NCBI GenBank assembly: GCA_905214195.1
Contig: CAJMLH010000013.1
Location: 1 to 43,202 of the forward strand
Direction of reading: 5' to 3'
DNA length: 43,202 nt
Origin: an uncultured bacterium
Lineage (GTDB): Bacteria > Bacillota > Clostridia > Peptostreptococcales > Anaerovoracaceae
Shown here: in pieces, positions 30,372 to 38,766 of the stretch
How the letters are laid out: every line of letters starts with the position of its first letter
Numbering within the stretch: the first letter of the stretch is position 1
Notes under the pieces: model-generated
What the model was told of the DNA's origin: nothing
Seen by the model: the letters and a program-made list of their open reading frames with translations, nothing else
The model's database searches: none
Translations under genes and position numbers: made by a program

Positions 30372-30563
30372 ATGATAACACAGGAAATGATAGATAGAAT
30401 AAATGAACTTGCACATAAAAAGAAAAATGAGGGTTTAACAGAGGAGGAACAGGCAGAGCAAAAGACTCTCTATAAAGAATATATAGCGGCTTTCAGAGAA
30501 AATCTGAAATTTCAGTTAGATATGATAGAAGTTGTAGAAGATGGAGACAATAAGAAAAAATAG
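30372..30563 (+). CDS. DUF896 / UPF0291 family protein (YnzC-like)
   Basis: A 63-residue, highly charged, two-helix protein beginning MITQEMIDRINELAHKKK. The family pattern GLTEEEQAEQ and YKEYIAAFRENL is present. In B. subtilis the relative ynzC lies in the SOS operon yneA-yneB-ynzC; here it stands alone about 8 kb from the yneA-like gene and has no LexA box, but palindromes overlap its promoter. The function is unknown. AGAGGAGAT precedes the ATG. Confidence 0.9.
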   Translation: MITQEMIDRINELAHKKKNEGLTEEEQAEQKTLYKEYIAAFRENLKFQLDMIEVVEDGDNKKK

Positions 30564-30655
30564 AATAATCAAGAAATAATTTATGATTTTCAGCAATGAT
30601 ATATGCAAAAATGAGTATTGGACTGTCATAAACATTTTTATAAGAAATATTTTAC

Positions 30656-30691
30656 AAGAACCGAAATTACGACAAGTTTTTCGGTTCTTTT
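30656..30691 (+). terminator. Intrinsic terminator after the DUF896 gene
   Basis: AAGAACCGAAA (30656-30666) pairs with TTTCGGTTCTT (30679-30689), followed by Ts to 30691. Confidence 0.8.
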
Positions 30692-30754
30692 ATTGTATCT
30701 TATATTTGAAGTAATTTTCAAAAAGGAATAATACTTTAATATTAAAAGGGGAAA

Positions 30755-31249
30755 ATGGGAAATAAGATGGATAAGAGTAAAAAAAAGGCTGACAGAAACA
30801 AGGTTAAAAGCAAAATAAAAAGGAGCTGTATGCTGATAGCTTCTGTATGTATTCTTATAGGTATAAGCAGTGTTTTTGCAGCTGCACGCAGTGAAGAAGA
30901 GATTTTGAAAGATTTGATTTCTGTCAGGACTGACACTCTCAATGAATTTTATTCAGGCAGGATAAAAAAAGAGGAGGCAATAGAGAGAATAACTGCAATC
31001 GAGGACGAGCAACTTTTACAGGAAGACATTGAGAAGATAGAAAGATACTTTCAGACCGATATAGAGCAAATTAAAAAATATTTTTTTGAAGATATAACAA
31101 TTACAGAATCTAAAGAAAAGATGATTTGTGCAGAAGTGACTATTCAGTGGGAAACAGAGGGAGCCGGCACAAATGAAAGTTATGAAACCACATATGATGT
31201 CATCTGTTATAAGGAAGATAAAAAATATAAACTGGTACAATTTTTTTAG
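30755..31249 (+). CDS. Membrane-anchored extracytoplasmic protein, unknown function
   Basis: A 164-residue protein with a very basic N-terminus, one membrane segment or signal anchor (about 25-43) and an outer domain. The first part of that domain is helical and acidic (about 46-110, many Glu/Lys), and the last 50 residues look like beta strands (EVTIQWETEG, YDVICYKEDKKYKLVQFF). I do not recognise the family. AAAAGGGG precedes the first ATG; an in-frame ATG four codons later is possible. It lies between terminators of the DUF896 gene and the iscS promoter, so it is probably a single-gene unit. Confidence 0.7.
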   Translation: MGNKMDKSKKKADRNKVKSKIKRSCMLIASVCILIGISSVFAAARSEEEILKDLISVRTDTLNEFYSGRIKKEEAIERITAIEDEQLLQEDIEKIERYFQTDIEQIKKYFFEDITITESKEKMICAEVTIQWETEGAGTNESYETTYDVICYKEDKKYKLVQFF

Positions 31250-31275
31250 AGAGGTGTTTATTTTTGACGGATTTT

Positions 31276-31284
31276 TGGTATAAT
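31276..31284 (+). promoter_or_regulatory. Extended -10 promoter of iscS
   Basis: TGG followed by TATAAT (31279-31284) lies 33 bp before iscS. A good TTGACG at 31264-31269 is only nine bases away, too close to act as -35, so the promoter would depend on the extended -10. Confidence 0.5.
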
Positions 31285-31317
31285 ACTTAAGATAAATATA
31301 AAGGAGTACTGACTTAC

Positions 31318-32487
31318 ATGAGAAAAGTTTATTTGGATTATTCGGCTACGACTCCTGTTAAAGAAGAAGTCTTAAAAGAAATGATTCCTTATTTTACTGA
31401 AAAATTCGGAAATCCGTCAAGCTTGTATGATATAGGGCTTGAGTCTAAAGATGCTGTAACCCATGCCAGAGAACAGGTGGCATCTCTTATAAATGCAAAA
31501 CCACAGGAAATTTATTTTACGGCAGGTGGAACAGAAGCAGACAACTGGGCTGTTTTTGGAACTGTTGAAAAGTTAAAGGAAAAGGGTAATCATATAATAA
31601 CAACCAAGATAGAGCACCATGCAATGCTCCATTCGTGTCAATTTCTTGAAAATGAAGGCTGTGAAATTACTTACCTTGATATAGATAAAGACGGAAGAAT
31701 TGACTTAAAGCAGTTAGAAGATTCAATAACAGACAAAACCGTACTTATAAGCATAATGCTTGTTAATAACGAAATAGGAACTATACAGCCGATTAAAGAG
31801 GCTGCCGCTATTGCAAAGAAACATGGTATATTATTCCATACAGATGCTGTACAAGGTTTGGGAAATGTTCCTATAGATGTAAAAGATATGGGAGTTGATA
31901 TGATGTCTGTTTCTTCCCATAAAATTTACGGACCAAAGGGCTCAGGCGCATTGTATATAAGAAAAGGTGTAAATATTGCAAATTATATGCATGGCGGAGC
32001 ACAGGAGAACCGCAAAAGAGCAGGTACGGAGAATTTAGCCGGTATAGTTGGATTTGGAAAAGCTGCTGAGCTTGCAAAAGAAAATTTTGCAAACCATGTA
32101 GAACATTGCAGTAACCTCAGAGACTACTTTAAGGACAGAATTTTGTCTGAAATTCCGGATACTTATGTAAATGGAACTATGGATGGCAGACATCCGGGAA
32201 ACTTGAATATAACTTTTAAATATATAGAGGGCGAATCCATACTGCTCCTTCTCAATCAATATGGTATAAGTGTGTCTACCGGTTCGGCATGTTCTTCAAC
32301 TTCTCTTGAACCGTCACATGTATTGAGCGCTCTTGGAATACCTGTTGAAATGATCCACGGAACAGTAAGATTTACTGTGGGAGATTTTACAACAAAAGAA
32401 GATATAGACTATGTGGTGGAACATCTGAAAACAATTGTTGAGAAACTCAGAGAAATTTCTTCTGTAAACGCAAAGAAAGGTTGGTAA
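31318..32487 (+). CDS. iscS: Cysteine desulfurase (NifS/IscS type)
   Basis: This PLP enzyme removes sulfur from cysteine as a persulfide for Fe-S clusters and tRNA thiolation. It has 389 residues. The PLP Lys202 lies in SSHKIYGPKG, the PLP-contacting His near 100-101 in KIEHHAM, and the catalytic Cys325 in STGSACSS, followed by LEPSHVL. It heads iscS-iscU-mnmA, so it probably supplies sulfur both to the IscU scaffold and to MnmA. AAAGGAG lies 11 bases before the ATG. No iscR is adjacent. Confidence 0.96.
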   Translation: MRKVYLDYSATTPVKEEVLKEMIPYFTEKFGNPSSLYDIGLESKDAVTHAREQVASLINAKPQEIYFTAGGTEADNWAVFGTVEKLKEKGNHIITTKIEHHAMLHSCQFLENEGCEITYLDIDKDGRIDLKQLEDSITDKTVLISIMLVNNEIGTIQPIKEAAAIAKKHGILFHTDAVQGLGNVPIDVKDMGVDMMSVSSHKIYGPKGSGALYIRKGVNIANYMHGGAQENRKRAGTENLAGIVGFGKAAELAKENFANHVEHCSNLRDYFKDRILSEIPDTYVNGTMDGRHPGNLNITFKYIEGESILLLLNQYGISVSTGSACSSTSLEPSHVLSALGIPVEMIHGTVRFTVGDFTTKEDIDYVVEHLKTIVEKLREISSVNAKKGW

Positions 32488-32493
32488 ACAATA

Positions 32494-32940
32494 ATGGCTT
32501 TATATAATGATATAGTAATGGACAACTTTTTAAATCCGAAAAATGTTGGAGAAATGGAAAATCCGGACGGAACAGGGGTATACGGCAGTCCTGTGTGCGG
32601 AGATATGATGCAGATTCAGATTAAAGTTGATGAAAATGATAAAATAGTTGACGCTAAATTCAAGACTTTCGGATGCGGAAGCGCTATAGCTTCTTCAAGC
32701 ATGGCCACTACTCTTATAATCGGAAAAACCGTTGAAGAAGCTCTTGAACTTACCAACAAACAGATTATCAATGAATTGGGAGGACTGCCTCCTGTAAAAG
32801 TGCATTGCTCGGTATTGGCAGACAGAGCTATAAAGAATGCTATTTATGATTATGCACAAAAAACCGGTAAGCATTATGCTGCTCTTGAGGGTTATGACCC
32901 ACAAGCAGATGAGGATGATGATCATGGTGAAGAAGAATAA
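32494..32940 (+). CDS. iscU: Fe-S cluster scaffold protein IscU/NifU N-terminal type
   Basis: This 148-residue scaffold assembles Fe-S clusters with sulfur from the desulfurase. The ligands Cys35, Asp37, Cys61 and Cys105 are all present (VCGDMM, FGCGSAIASSS, VKVHCSVLA). An acidic tail (PQADEDDDHGEEE) extends past the usual end, and its codons contain the start of mnmA. It begins six bases after iscS. Some call this clostridial type NifU, but it has only the N-terminal domain. Confidence 0.95.
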   Translation: MALYNDIVMDNFLNPKNVGEMENPDGTGVYGSPVCGDMMQIQIKVDENDKIVDAKFKTFGCGSAIASSSMATTLIIGKTVEEALELTNKQIINELGGLPPVKVHCSVLADRAIKNAIYDYAQKTGKHYAALEGYDPQADEDDDHGEEE

Positions 32941-33967
32941 TAAAGTTCTGTTAGGACTAAGCGGCGGAGTGGATAGCACCGCCGCTGCTTTGTTGTTAAA
33001 AGAAAAGGGATACCATGTAACAGGATATTTTTTCGATGTAACGGGTAATAATGATAAAGCAAAGACAGAAGCAAAAGAAACAGCAAGACAGCTTGACATA
33101 GAACTTATTTGTGATGATGTTTCGGAAATTTTTAAAGAAACTGTAATAGATAATTTTTGCAGAGAATATTTGAATGGAAGAACGCCGAATCCATGCATAA
33201 TATGCAATCCAAATATAAAATTCAGAAAGCTTATTGAGAATGCCGATAAGATAGGAGCTGATTATATTGCTACAGGACATTATTGCCGCATAAAATATGA
33301 CAGCGATAGAGAGAGGTACTTCGTAAGACAAGGATTAAGTAAGGAAAAGGATCAGTCATATATGTTATACAGGCTTGATCAAGATGTCCTTAAACGCCTT
33401 ATTTTCCCTTTAGGAGAGATTAAATCAAAAGATATGACCCGAACATTGGCAAGAGAAAAAAACTTGCAGAATGCCGAAAAAAAGGACAGTCAAGAAATTT
33501 GTTTTATAGAATCAGATTATGCCTCATATATAGAATCTCAGGGATTTTCGTCTGAAGAAGGCGATTTTGTTGATAAAAGCGGAAAAATATTAGGACGCCA
33601 TAAGGGAATTTTAAATTATACAATCGGTCAGCGTAAAGGTCTTGGAATTGCGCTTGGAAAACCGGCATTTGTGACGGAAATAGATGCGAAAGGCAACAGA
33701 ATCGTTTTAGGCGAAAATGAAGATTTGTTCAGCGATAGAGTTGAATGTGAAGACTTTTTCTTTACTGCAGGTCATCCAAAAGAGTATGATGGTATGAAAG
33801 TTATGGCTAAAGTCAGATACTCAGCAAAACTTGAACCTGCCCGCATTAAAGTTTACGATAAAAAAATTATAACAACATTTGAAACTCCACAAAGAGCAGC
33901 CACTCCGGGACAATCCATAGTATTTTATATAGACGATATAGTCATAGGAGGCGGATTTATAAAGTAA
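32924..33967 (+). CDS. mnmA: tRNA 2-thiouridylase MnmA
   Basis: MnmA makes 2-thiouridine at the wobble position of tRNAs for Lys, Glu and Gln. From the ATG at 32924 it has 347 residues. The PP-loop GLSGGVDST is near the N-terminus. The catalytic cysteines lie in NPCIICNP and SQEICFIE, and the family block NYTIGQRKGLG is present. The start lies 17 bases inside iscU, giving MVKKNNKVLLGLSGG; earlier in-frame ATGs would give an unlike N-terminus. The neighbouring desulfurase is the obvious sulfur donor. Confidence 0.94.
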   Translation: MVKKNNKVLLGLSGGVDSTAAALLLKEKGYHVTGYFFDVTGNNDKAKTEAKETARQLDIELICDDVSEIFKETVIDNFCREYLNGRTPNPCIICNPNIKFRKLIENADKIGADYIATGHYCRIKYDSDRERYFVRQGLSKEKDQSYMLYRLDQDVLKRLIFPLGEIKSKDMTRTLAREKNLQNAEKKDSQEICFIESDYASYIESQGFSSEEGDFVDKSGKILGRHKGILNYTIGQRKGLGIALGKPAFVTEIDAKGNRIVLGENEDLFSDRVECEDFFFTAGHPKEYDGMKVMAKVRYSAKLEPARIKVYDKKIITTFETPQRAATPGQSIVFYIDDIVIGGGFIK

Positions 33968-34037
33968 ATTCTATTATCTTCTTGTAATATAAACTCTCCT
34001 CTTTTCAGATAATAATTCATGAAGGGAGTGATTATAT

Positions 34038-34247
34038 ATGCAAAAAACAGCAGTTACAGTAGCTGCCTTGGCAGCTGTAGGAACAGCAATGGCTGTGGCA
34101 TACGGATGTATGAGACCATCTGCAAAGCAACAGTTAAGACAGGATATTAGAAGTACGGCTAAGGATGTGGAAAATGTCAAGAACGAGATGATGAATGTCG
34201 GTCAGGATGTCACTGAAATGGCTCAAAATCTGAAAAAACAGTTTTAA
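34038..34247 (+). CDS. Small membrane-anchored YtxH-like protein
   Basis: A 69-residue protein with one hydrophobic segment (about 5-23) followed by a Lys/Asp/Glu-rich helix (DIRSTAKDVENVKNEMMNVG). The pattern resembles short YtxH-type proteins, though the match is loose. A Cys just after the membrane segment (AYGCMRPS) is not in a lipobox. GAAGGGAGTG precedes the ATG. A terminator follows, and mnmA is 70 bases upstream, so it may be read with mnmA. Confidence 0.68.
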   Translation: MQKTAVTVAALAAVGTAMAVAYGCMRPSAKQQLRQDIRSTAKDVENVKNEMMNVGQDVTEMAQNLKKQF

Positions 34248-34261
34248 AAGTTTTTAAATAG

Positions 34262-34311
34262 ATATGCTTCTCTCAGATAGCCTTGAAAATAGGGGGAGAA
34301 GCATATTTTTT
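34262..34311 (+). terminator. Intrinsic terminator before alaS
   Basis: ATATGCTTCTC (34262-34272) pairs with GAGAAGCATAT (34296-34306), 23-base loop, with T-run to 34311. Confidence 0.82.
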
Positions 34312-34323
34312 GTACGCTTACGA

Positions 34324-34352
34324 TAGACTTTTAAACCTGCCTGTGATAAAAT
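34324..34352 (+). promoter_or_regulatory. Sigma-A promoter of alaS
   Basis: TAGACT (34324-34329) and TAAAAT (34347-34352) are 17 bp apart, with TGA before the -10. It leaves a leader of about 20 bases, so there is no room for a T-box riboswitch. Confidence 0.6.
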
Positions 34353-34378
34353 ATAAAATTGTTCAGGAGGATTTACAT

Positions 34379-36997
34379 ATGGAAAAATTAGGACTAAATG
34401 AGATAAGAAAACTGTTCAGAGACTTTTATGTCAGCAAGGGACACTATGCTTCAAAGAGTGCGTCTCTTATACCTCAGGACGATAAAAGTCTTTTAATAAT
34501 AAATTCAGGCATGGCCCCTCTAAAAAAATACTTTGCCGGAGTGGAAACACCACCTTCAAAGAGAATGACAACATGTCAGAAATGTATAAGAACAGGTGAC
34601 ATAGATAATGTGGGAATAACTGCCAGACACGGTACTTTTTTTGAGATGCTGGGGAACTTTTCCTTTGGAGATTATTTTAAAAAGGAATCTTTGGCATGGG
34701 GACTTGAATTTATGACCGAGTGGCTAAAAATGCCGTTTGATAAGATATGGGCTACAGTTTACGAAGATGATGACGAGGCTGTTGAAATATGGAAAAATTT
34801 AGGCATGCCGGAAGAAAGAATTGTCAGACTCGGAAAAGAAGATAACTTCTGGGAAATAGGTCTTGGTCCTTGCGGACCTTGTTCAGAACTTTATTTTGAC
34901 AGAGGCCCTGAATACGGATGTGGAAAAGACACTTGCAAGCCCAGCTGTGACTGCGACAGATATCTCGAATTCTGGAACCATGTATTTACACAGTTTTCCA
35001 GAGAAGAGGACGGAACTTATACTCCTCTTGAGCACCCTAATATAGATACAGGCATGGGACTTGAGAGAATGGCTTGTATTATGCAGGGTGTGGATTCCAT
35101 CTTTGACATTGATACAATTCGTCATATATTGGACGGCGTTGTAGCAAAGTGCGGGGTTGAATATAAAGATGGACATGCACCTACCGATATATCTATAAGA
35201 ATAATAACAGACCATCTGCGTTCCATTACATTCATGATAGCCGACGGCATAATGCCGAGCAATGAAGGAAGAGGATATGTACTTAGAAGGCTTCTCAGAA
35301 GAGCTGCAAGACATGGAAGAATTCTTGGAATAAAAGGCTCGTTCCTTGTTGAACTTTCAAATAAGGTTATAGAAGTTTCAGGGGAAGCATATCCGGAACT
35401 GGTAGAAAAGAAAGAATATATACAGAAGATTATCAGCGTAGAAGAAGATAAGTTTGCAGCAACTATAGATCAGGGAGAAAATATAATTTCCCAATATGTT
35501 GATGAACTTAAAAAACAGGGAAAAACTGTGCTTGACGGTGAGAAAACTTTCAAACTTTACGATACTTACGGATTTCCGCCTGAACTTACCGAAGAAATTT
35601 TGGCAGAAAACGGAATGACTGCAGACAAAGAAGGCTTTGCAGAAAACATGAAGCGTCAGAAAGAGCAGGGAAGAAAGTGCCGTAAAAACACTGAGTGTGA
35701 AGCGTGGAAAGAAAACAAAAACCTGGTTGATGTTCCTGAAACTAAATTTGAAGGATATGAACAACTTACAGGGAAAGCCAAAGTTCTTGCTATAATTGAT
35801 GAAAGCGGCAGCATCGAAGAGGCTTCTGCAGAACAGAATGTAAGAATTTTCTTAGATAAAACTGTATTTTATCCGGAGGGCGGAGGTCAGGTTTCAGATA
35901 ACGGAATTATGTCTACTGAATCCGGTACAGTGTATGTTTTCTCTGTAGAAAAAAATGACGGAATCATAGCTCACTGTTGCGAAGTTACTGACGGAACAGT
36001 AAAAGTGGGAGATGAGCTGATTTTAAAAGTTGATGTTGCGAAAAGAAATTGTTCGGCAAGAAATCATACGGCAACTCATCTGTTACAAAAAGCTTTGAGA
36101 GAAGTTCTTGGAACTCATGTGCAACAGTCAGGTTCAAGTGTTAATGATAATCTGCTTCGCTTTGATTTCAGCCATTTTGAGGCTGTGACAAAAGAACAGC
36201 TAAATAAGATCCAAAAGATGGTCAACGAAAAGATAAATGAATTTCTTCCGGTTACCGCCAAAGAAATGTCCATGGAAGATGCAAAGAGAGCAGGGGCTAT
36301 GGCGTTATTTGGGGAAAAATACAGAGAAACTGTCAGAGTTGTAAGCGCCGGCGGATGGTCTATAGAACTTTGCGGAGGTACGCATGTACAGAATACCGGT
36401 GAAATAGGTGCATTTAAGATTATTTCAGAAAGCGGTATCGCTTCAGGTGTAAGACGAATAGAAGCTGTTACAGGTACAGGCGTATTGGCGGAAGCTTTAA
36501 AAGCTGAGAAAATTGTTGAAGAAACAGCAGACGCTTTAAAATCAAATAAAACAAATGTTGCAGACAGGGCAGCTGCTTTGTCTGAGGAACTTAAAGCGGT
36601 GAAAAAAGAACTGGAAGAGATGAAAAAAGCTGCAATGGGTGGAGAAGCAGACAGTTTAGTTTCATCCTCACAGGATATAAACGGAATTAGGCTTGTAACA
36701 AAGGAATTTTCCGGATATGGTATAAATGACCTTAGAAATATTTCTGATGATATAAAGGCTGCCCACAAGAATATTTGCATGGTTTTGGCTGCAAATAATA
36801 ATGGAAAGGTGACTTTCCTTGTATCACTTACAGATGATGTGGTGGAAAAGGGATATAATGCCGGTAAGATGATAAAAGAAATCGCTGCTGCATGTGGCGG
36901 AGGCGGAGGTGGAAAGGCTGATATGGCTCAAGCCGGAGCAAAAGATGCAACAAAAATAAATGAAGCCTTTGAGGTTGCTAAAAAGCTTTTGTCATAG
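34379..36997 (+). CDS. alaS: Alanyl-tRNA synthetase
   Basis: AlaRS charges tRNA-Ala. From the ATG at 34379, behind CAGGAGG, it has 872 residues. The class II catalytic core is N-terminal and includes the cysteine-rich CGKDTCKPSCDCDR insertion. The editing-domain zinc motif HTATH starts at 563, with CGGTHV at 665. The C-terminal DHHA1 domain has the glycine-rich ACGGGGGGKADMAQAG. A longer upstream frame from 34283 crosses the terminator and is rejected. It begins the conserved alaS-ireB-ruvX group. Confidence 0.97.
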   Translation: MEKLGLNEIRKLFRDFYVSKGHYASKSASLIPQDDKSLLIINSGMAPLKKYFAGVETPPSKRMTTCQKCIRTGDIDNVGITARHGTFFEMLGNFSFGDYFKKESLAWGLEFMTEWLKMPFDKIWATVYEDDDEAVEIWKNLGMPEERIVRLGKEDNFWEIGLGPCGPCSELYFDRGPEYGCGKDTCKPSCDCDRYLEFWNHVFTQFSREEDGTYTPLEHPNIDTGMGLERMACIMQGVDSIFDIDTIRHILDGVVAKCGVEYKDGHAPTDISIRIITDHLRSITFMIADGIMPSNEGRGYVLRRLLRRAARHGRILGIKGSFLVELSNKVIEVSGEAYPELVEKKEYIQKIISVEEDKFAATIDQGENIISQYVDELKKQGKTVLDGEKTFKLYDTYGFPPELTEEILAENGMTADKEGFAENMKRQKEQGRKCRKNTECEAWKENKNLVDVPETKFEGYEQLTGKAKVLAIIDESGSIEEASAEQNVRIFLDKTVFYPEGGGQVSDNGIMSTESGTVYVFSVEKNDGIIAHCCEVTDGTVKVGDELILKVDVAKRNCSARNHTATHLLQKALREVLGTHVQQSGSSVNDNLLRFDFSHFEAVTKEQLNKIQKMVNEKINEFLPVTAKEMSMEDAKRAGAMALFGEKYRETVRVVSAGGWSIELCGGTHVQNTGEIGAFKIISESGIASGVRRIEAVTGTGVLAEALKAEKIVEETADALKSNKTNVADRAAALSEELKAVKKELEEMKKAAMGGEADSLVSSSQDINGIRLVTKEFSGYGINDLRNISDDIKAAHKNICMVLAANNNGKVTFLVSLTDDVVEKGYNAGKMIKEIAAACGGGGGGKADMAQAGAKDATKINEAFEVAKKLLS

Positions 36998-37047
36998 TAT
37001 AATTAACCCATCGGATAGTTTTGTTTAGTATAAGGAAGGGGTAGACA

Positions 37048-37290
37048 ATGGATAAGAATACAAAGATGTTTGATTCTTTTAAAGCCCAAAAGACAAATAA
37101 GCAAATAGTCAAAGAAGTATATGAATGTTTAAAGGAAAAGGACTATAATCCAATAGATCAGTTAGTAGGTTATATAATAACCGGAGACCCATCTTATATT
37201 ACCAGTTTCAATAATGCAAGAACACTTATAAAAGGTGTAGACCGAGATGAACTGGTAGCGGAGATGCTCAGAACTTATATTGATGTATAG
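37048..37290 (+). CDS. ireB: IreB family regulatory protein (DUF965)
   Basis: An 80-residue protein with the family block KQIVKEVYECLKEKDYNPIDQLVGYIITGDPSYIT. In Enterococcus faecalis, IreB is a phosphoprotein substrate of the IreK Ser/Thr kinase and lowers cephalosporin resistance. The gene is nearly always between alaS and ruvX, as here. Thr5 near the N-terminus is a plausible phosphosite, by position only. AAGGAAGGGG precedes the ATG. Confidence 0.94.
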   Translation: MDKNTKMFDSFKAQKTNKQIVKEVYECLKEKDYNPIDQLVGYIITGDPSYITSFNNARTLIKGVDRDELVAEMLRTYIDV

Positions 37291-37301
37291 TATGATGAAT
37301 T

Positions 37302-37338
37302 CGGGTGCTGCGTATGGTTGCAACACCCGCTTTTATTT
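37302..37338 (+). terminator. Terminator-like hairpin between ireB and ruvX
   Basis: CGGGTGCTGC (37302-37311) pairs with GCAACACCCG (37320-37329) with one mismatch, followed by TTTTATTT. Confidence 0.75.
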
Positions 37339-37381
37339 GTCGGTTTAGATTAAAATATTTTAAAGGAGCGTAATTACTTTT

Positions 37382-37813
37382 ATGAGAAAAATCGGACTTG
37401 ATGTAGGAGATAAAACTGTTGGAATTGCAGTTTCGGACCCTCTTGGATATACCGCACAGGGGATAATGACATTAGATAGAGTAGGTATACGAAAAGATAC
37501 AACTAAAATACTTGAAATGGTTAAAGAATATGAGTGCGATACAATAGTTATAGGATTACCTAAAAAACTTGATGGAAGTGACAGTATACAGACAGAAAAA
37601 GTCTATGAATTTAAAAATATGTTAGAAAATAAAATGCGCAGCACCGGCATGAAAAATATTAAGGTAGAATGGCAAGATGAAAGGCTTACTACCGTAATGG
37701 CCGAAAAAGTATTGATTGAAGCCGATGTTTCAAGAGCCAAGAGAAAAAAAGTGATTGACAAGCAAGCTGCGGTAATAATTTTACAAAGCTATTTGGATAG
37801 TATGCCAAGATAG
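37382..37813 (+). CDS. ruvX: Holliday-junction resolvase-like RuvX/YqgF
   Basis: YqgF is a small RNase H-fold nuclease linked to 16S rRNA 5' processing and also proposed as a Holliday-junction resolvase. It has 143 residues. The acidic active-site segments IGLDVGDKTVGIAVSD at the start and WQDERLTT around 98-105 are present, with the third acidic region near KQAAVIILQSYLD. AAGGAG lies 13 bases before the ATG, a long spacing. It is separated from ireB by a hairpin. Confidence 0.94.
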   Translation: MRKIGLDVGDKTVGIAVSDPLGYTAQGIMTLDRVGIRKDTTKILEMVKEYECDTIVIGLPKKLDGSDSIQTEKVYEFKNMLENKMRSTGMKNIKVEWQDERLTTVMAEKVLIEADVSRAKRKKVIDKQAAVIILQSYLDSMPR

Positions 37814-37821
37814 TAGTAATG

Positions 37822-37847
37822 AAGGAGAGGTCTTTTAGACCTCTCTT
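37822..37847 (+). terminator. Hairpin after ruvX without clear T-run
   Basis: GAGAGGTC (37825-37832) pairs with GACCTCTC (37838-37845), extended by a G-T and an A-T pair. Only TT follows, so it is a weak terminator at best. Confidence 0.45.
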
Positions 37848-37857
37848 AAGCTACGGA

Positions 37858-37893
37858 CAACTATTCCTTAAATTTAGATTTAAGGAATAGTTG
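37858..37893. repeat. Perfect 16-bp inverted repeat
   Basis: CAACTATTCCTTAAAT (37858-37873) and its exact complement (37878-37893) flank TTAG. No T-run follows on either strand, so it is not a standard terminator. Confidence 0.7.
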
Positions 37894-37909
37894 AGGGGCA
37901 CAAAAAAAG

Positions 37910-37975
37910 AAATGCACCTTATTTTGCCGGATTTCTTTAGTTTAGAACATGTTATGGCTTATTTTAGGTGCATTT
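37910..37975 (-). terminator. Long-loop hairpin, possible terminator of the zinc-ribbon gene
   Basis: AAATGCACCT (37910-37919) is complementary to AGGTGCATTT (37966-37975) across 46 bases. On the reverse strand a C then seven Ts follow the stem, as a leftward terminator would have. The loop is large. Confidence 0.45.
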
Positions 37976-38050
37976 TGATTTCCGTTATTTAATTATTCTT
38001 TATTATTTTACTTTAACTTTCTTTTATAATATTTAATACGCTGATTAAAA

Positions 38051-38263
38051 TCAGCCGCCTATCAAGAAGTCCAGAATATTCATTGTATCATCTCCAAGTG
38101 CTTTATATAGCTCTGTGTATCCGCACCGTGTGCAAGTTAAGGTATTGAATCGCTTATTCTGAACATCGAACAGTTTTGCAAAGTTTCCTCCTGTTGCTTG
38201 AAACTGATCCGTTTCATAACTTGTATTGCCGCATTTTGGACAAGTGTATTGTATTCTATCCAT
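38051..38263 (-). CDS. Zinc-ribbon protein (DUF2082-like)
   Basis: A 70-residue protein with zinc-ribbon cysteine pairs CPKC (9-12) and CTRC (44-47), separated by ATGGNFAKLFDVQNKRF, and the pattern LTCTRCGYTELYK. It matches the family of nucleic-acid-binding-type zinc ribbons annotated DUF2082; no function is established. On the reverse strand AAGAGGTAAAA precedes the ATG. It has its own promoter 25 bp upstream. Confidence 0.87.
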   Translation of the reverse strand: MDRIQYTCPKCGNTSYETDQFQATGGNFAKLFDVQNKRFNTLTCTRCGYTELYKALGDDTMNILDFLIGG

Positions 38264-38287
38264 TTTTACCTCTTTTCATTGACCATG

Positions 38288-38316
38288 ATTATAAATTTTA
38301 TTGAATTATATGTTAT
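38288..38316 (-). promoter_or_regulatory. Promoter of the zinc-ribbon gene
   Basis: On the reverse strand ATAACA (38311-38316) and TATAAT (38288-38293) are 17 bp apart. Confidence 0.5.
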
Positions 38317-38453
38317 CATATAAACCACAAAAAAGCGAGGCTCTAATTTGCGTTTTAAGCGATTTTTTTTGAAGAGACAATAAAATATACAGTCATAAAT
38401 ATAGATGATTAGAATAATTTACGACTATTAAAGTTGAGGTGCGTTATAAACCA

Positions 38454-38750
38454 TCAATTGGTGGGAATTAGAATAGTCATACCGGCTTTAAGATCGGAGG
38501 CGCTGATATTATTAACTTTACTTAACTTATATATGGATTCTCTTATATCATCATCATTCATGTACTTATCAGCTATGGACCATAAAGTGTCTCCGGAAGA
38601 AACTTCTAATTCTATATATTCAGGTATAGTGGAACTGTCTGCTGTGTTTATGCCTAAGGCAAAATTTACAGTCATGGTGAACAATATTATTGTAATTGCT
38701 ACAAATAGCGTAAATCTCAATCTGCTTGTAATTCTGTAGGTTTTAGTCAT
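38454..38750 (-). CDS. YneA-like SOS cell-division inhibitor with LysM domain
   Basis: A 98-residue protein with one membrane segment (about 12-32), a short linker and a C-terminal LysM domain (about 50-98, SGDTLWSIADKYMNDDDIRESIYKLSKVN split) ending in MTILIPTN. This is the architecture of YneA, which blocks division during DNA damage. The ATG at 38750 follows GGAGGAGAGG; a longer upstream frame runs through the promoter and is rejected. Three LexA boxes cover the promoter, which strongly supports the assignment. lexA is not beside it, unlike B. subtilis. Confidence 0.85.
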   Translation of the reverse strand: MTKTYRITSRLRFTLFVAITIILFTMTVNFALGINTADSSTIPEYIELEVSSGDTLWSIADKYMNDDDIRESIYKLSKVNNISASDLKAGMTILIPTN

Positions 38751-38766
38751 CAGGTTCCTCTCCTCC

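Noticed and set aside
31264..31284. TTGACG/TATAAT promoter of iscS
   Set aside because: The spacing is only nine bases, too short for a sigma-A promoter; an extended -10 is the better reading.
34283..34378. Longer alaS start at 34283
   Set aside because: It would begin inside a terminator and before the promoter; the ATG at 34379 has AGGAGG and the normal AlaRS N-terminus.
34312..34378. T-box riboswitch before alaS
   Set aside because: Only about 67 bases lie between the upstream terminator and the start codon, with no specifier loop or TGGN element visible.
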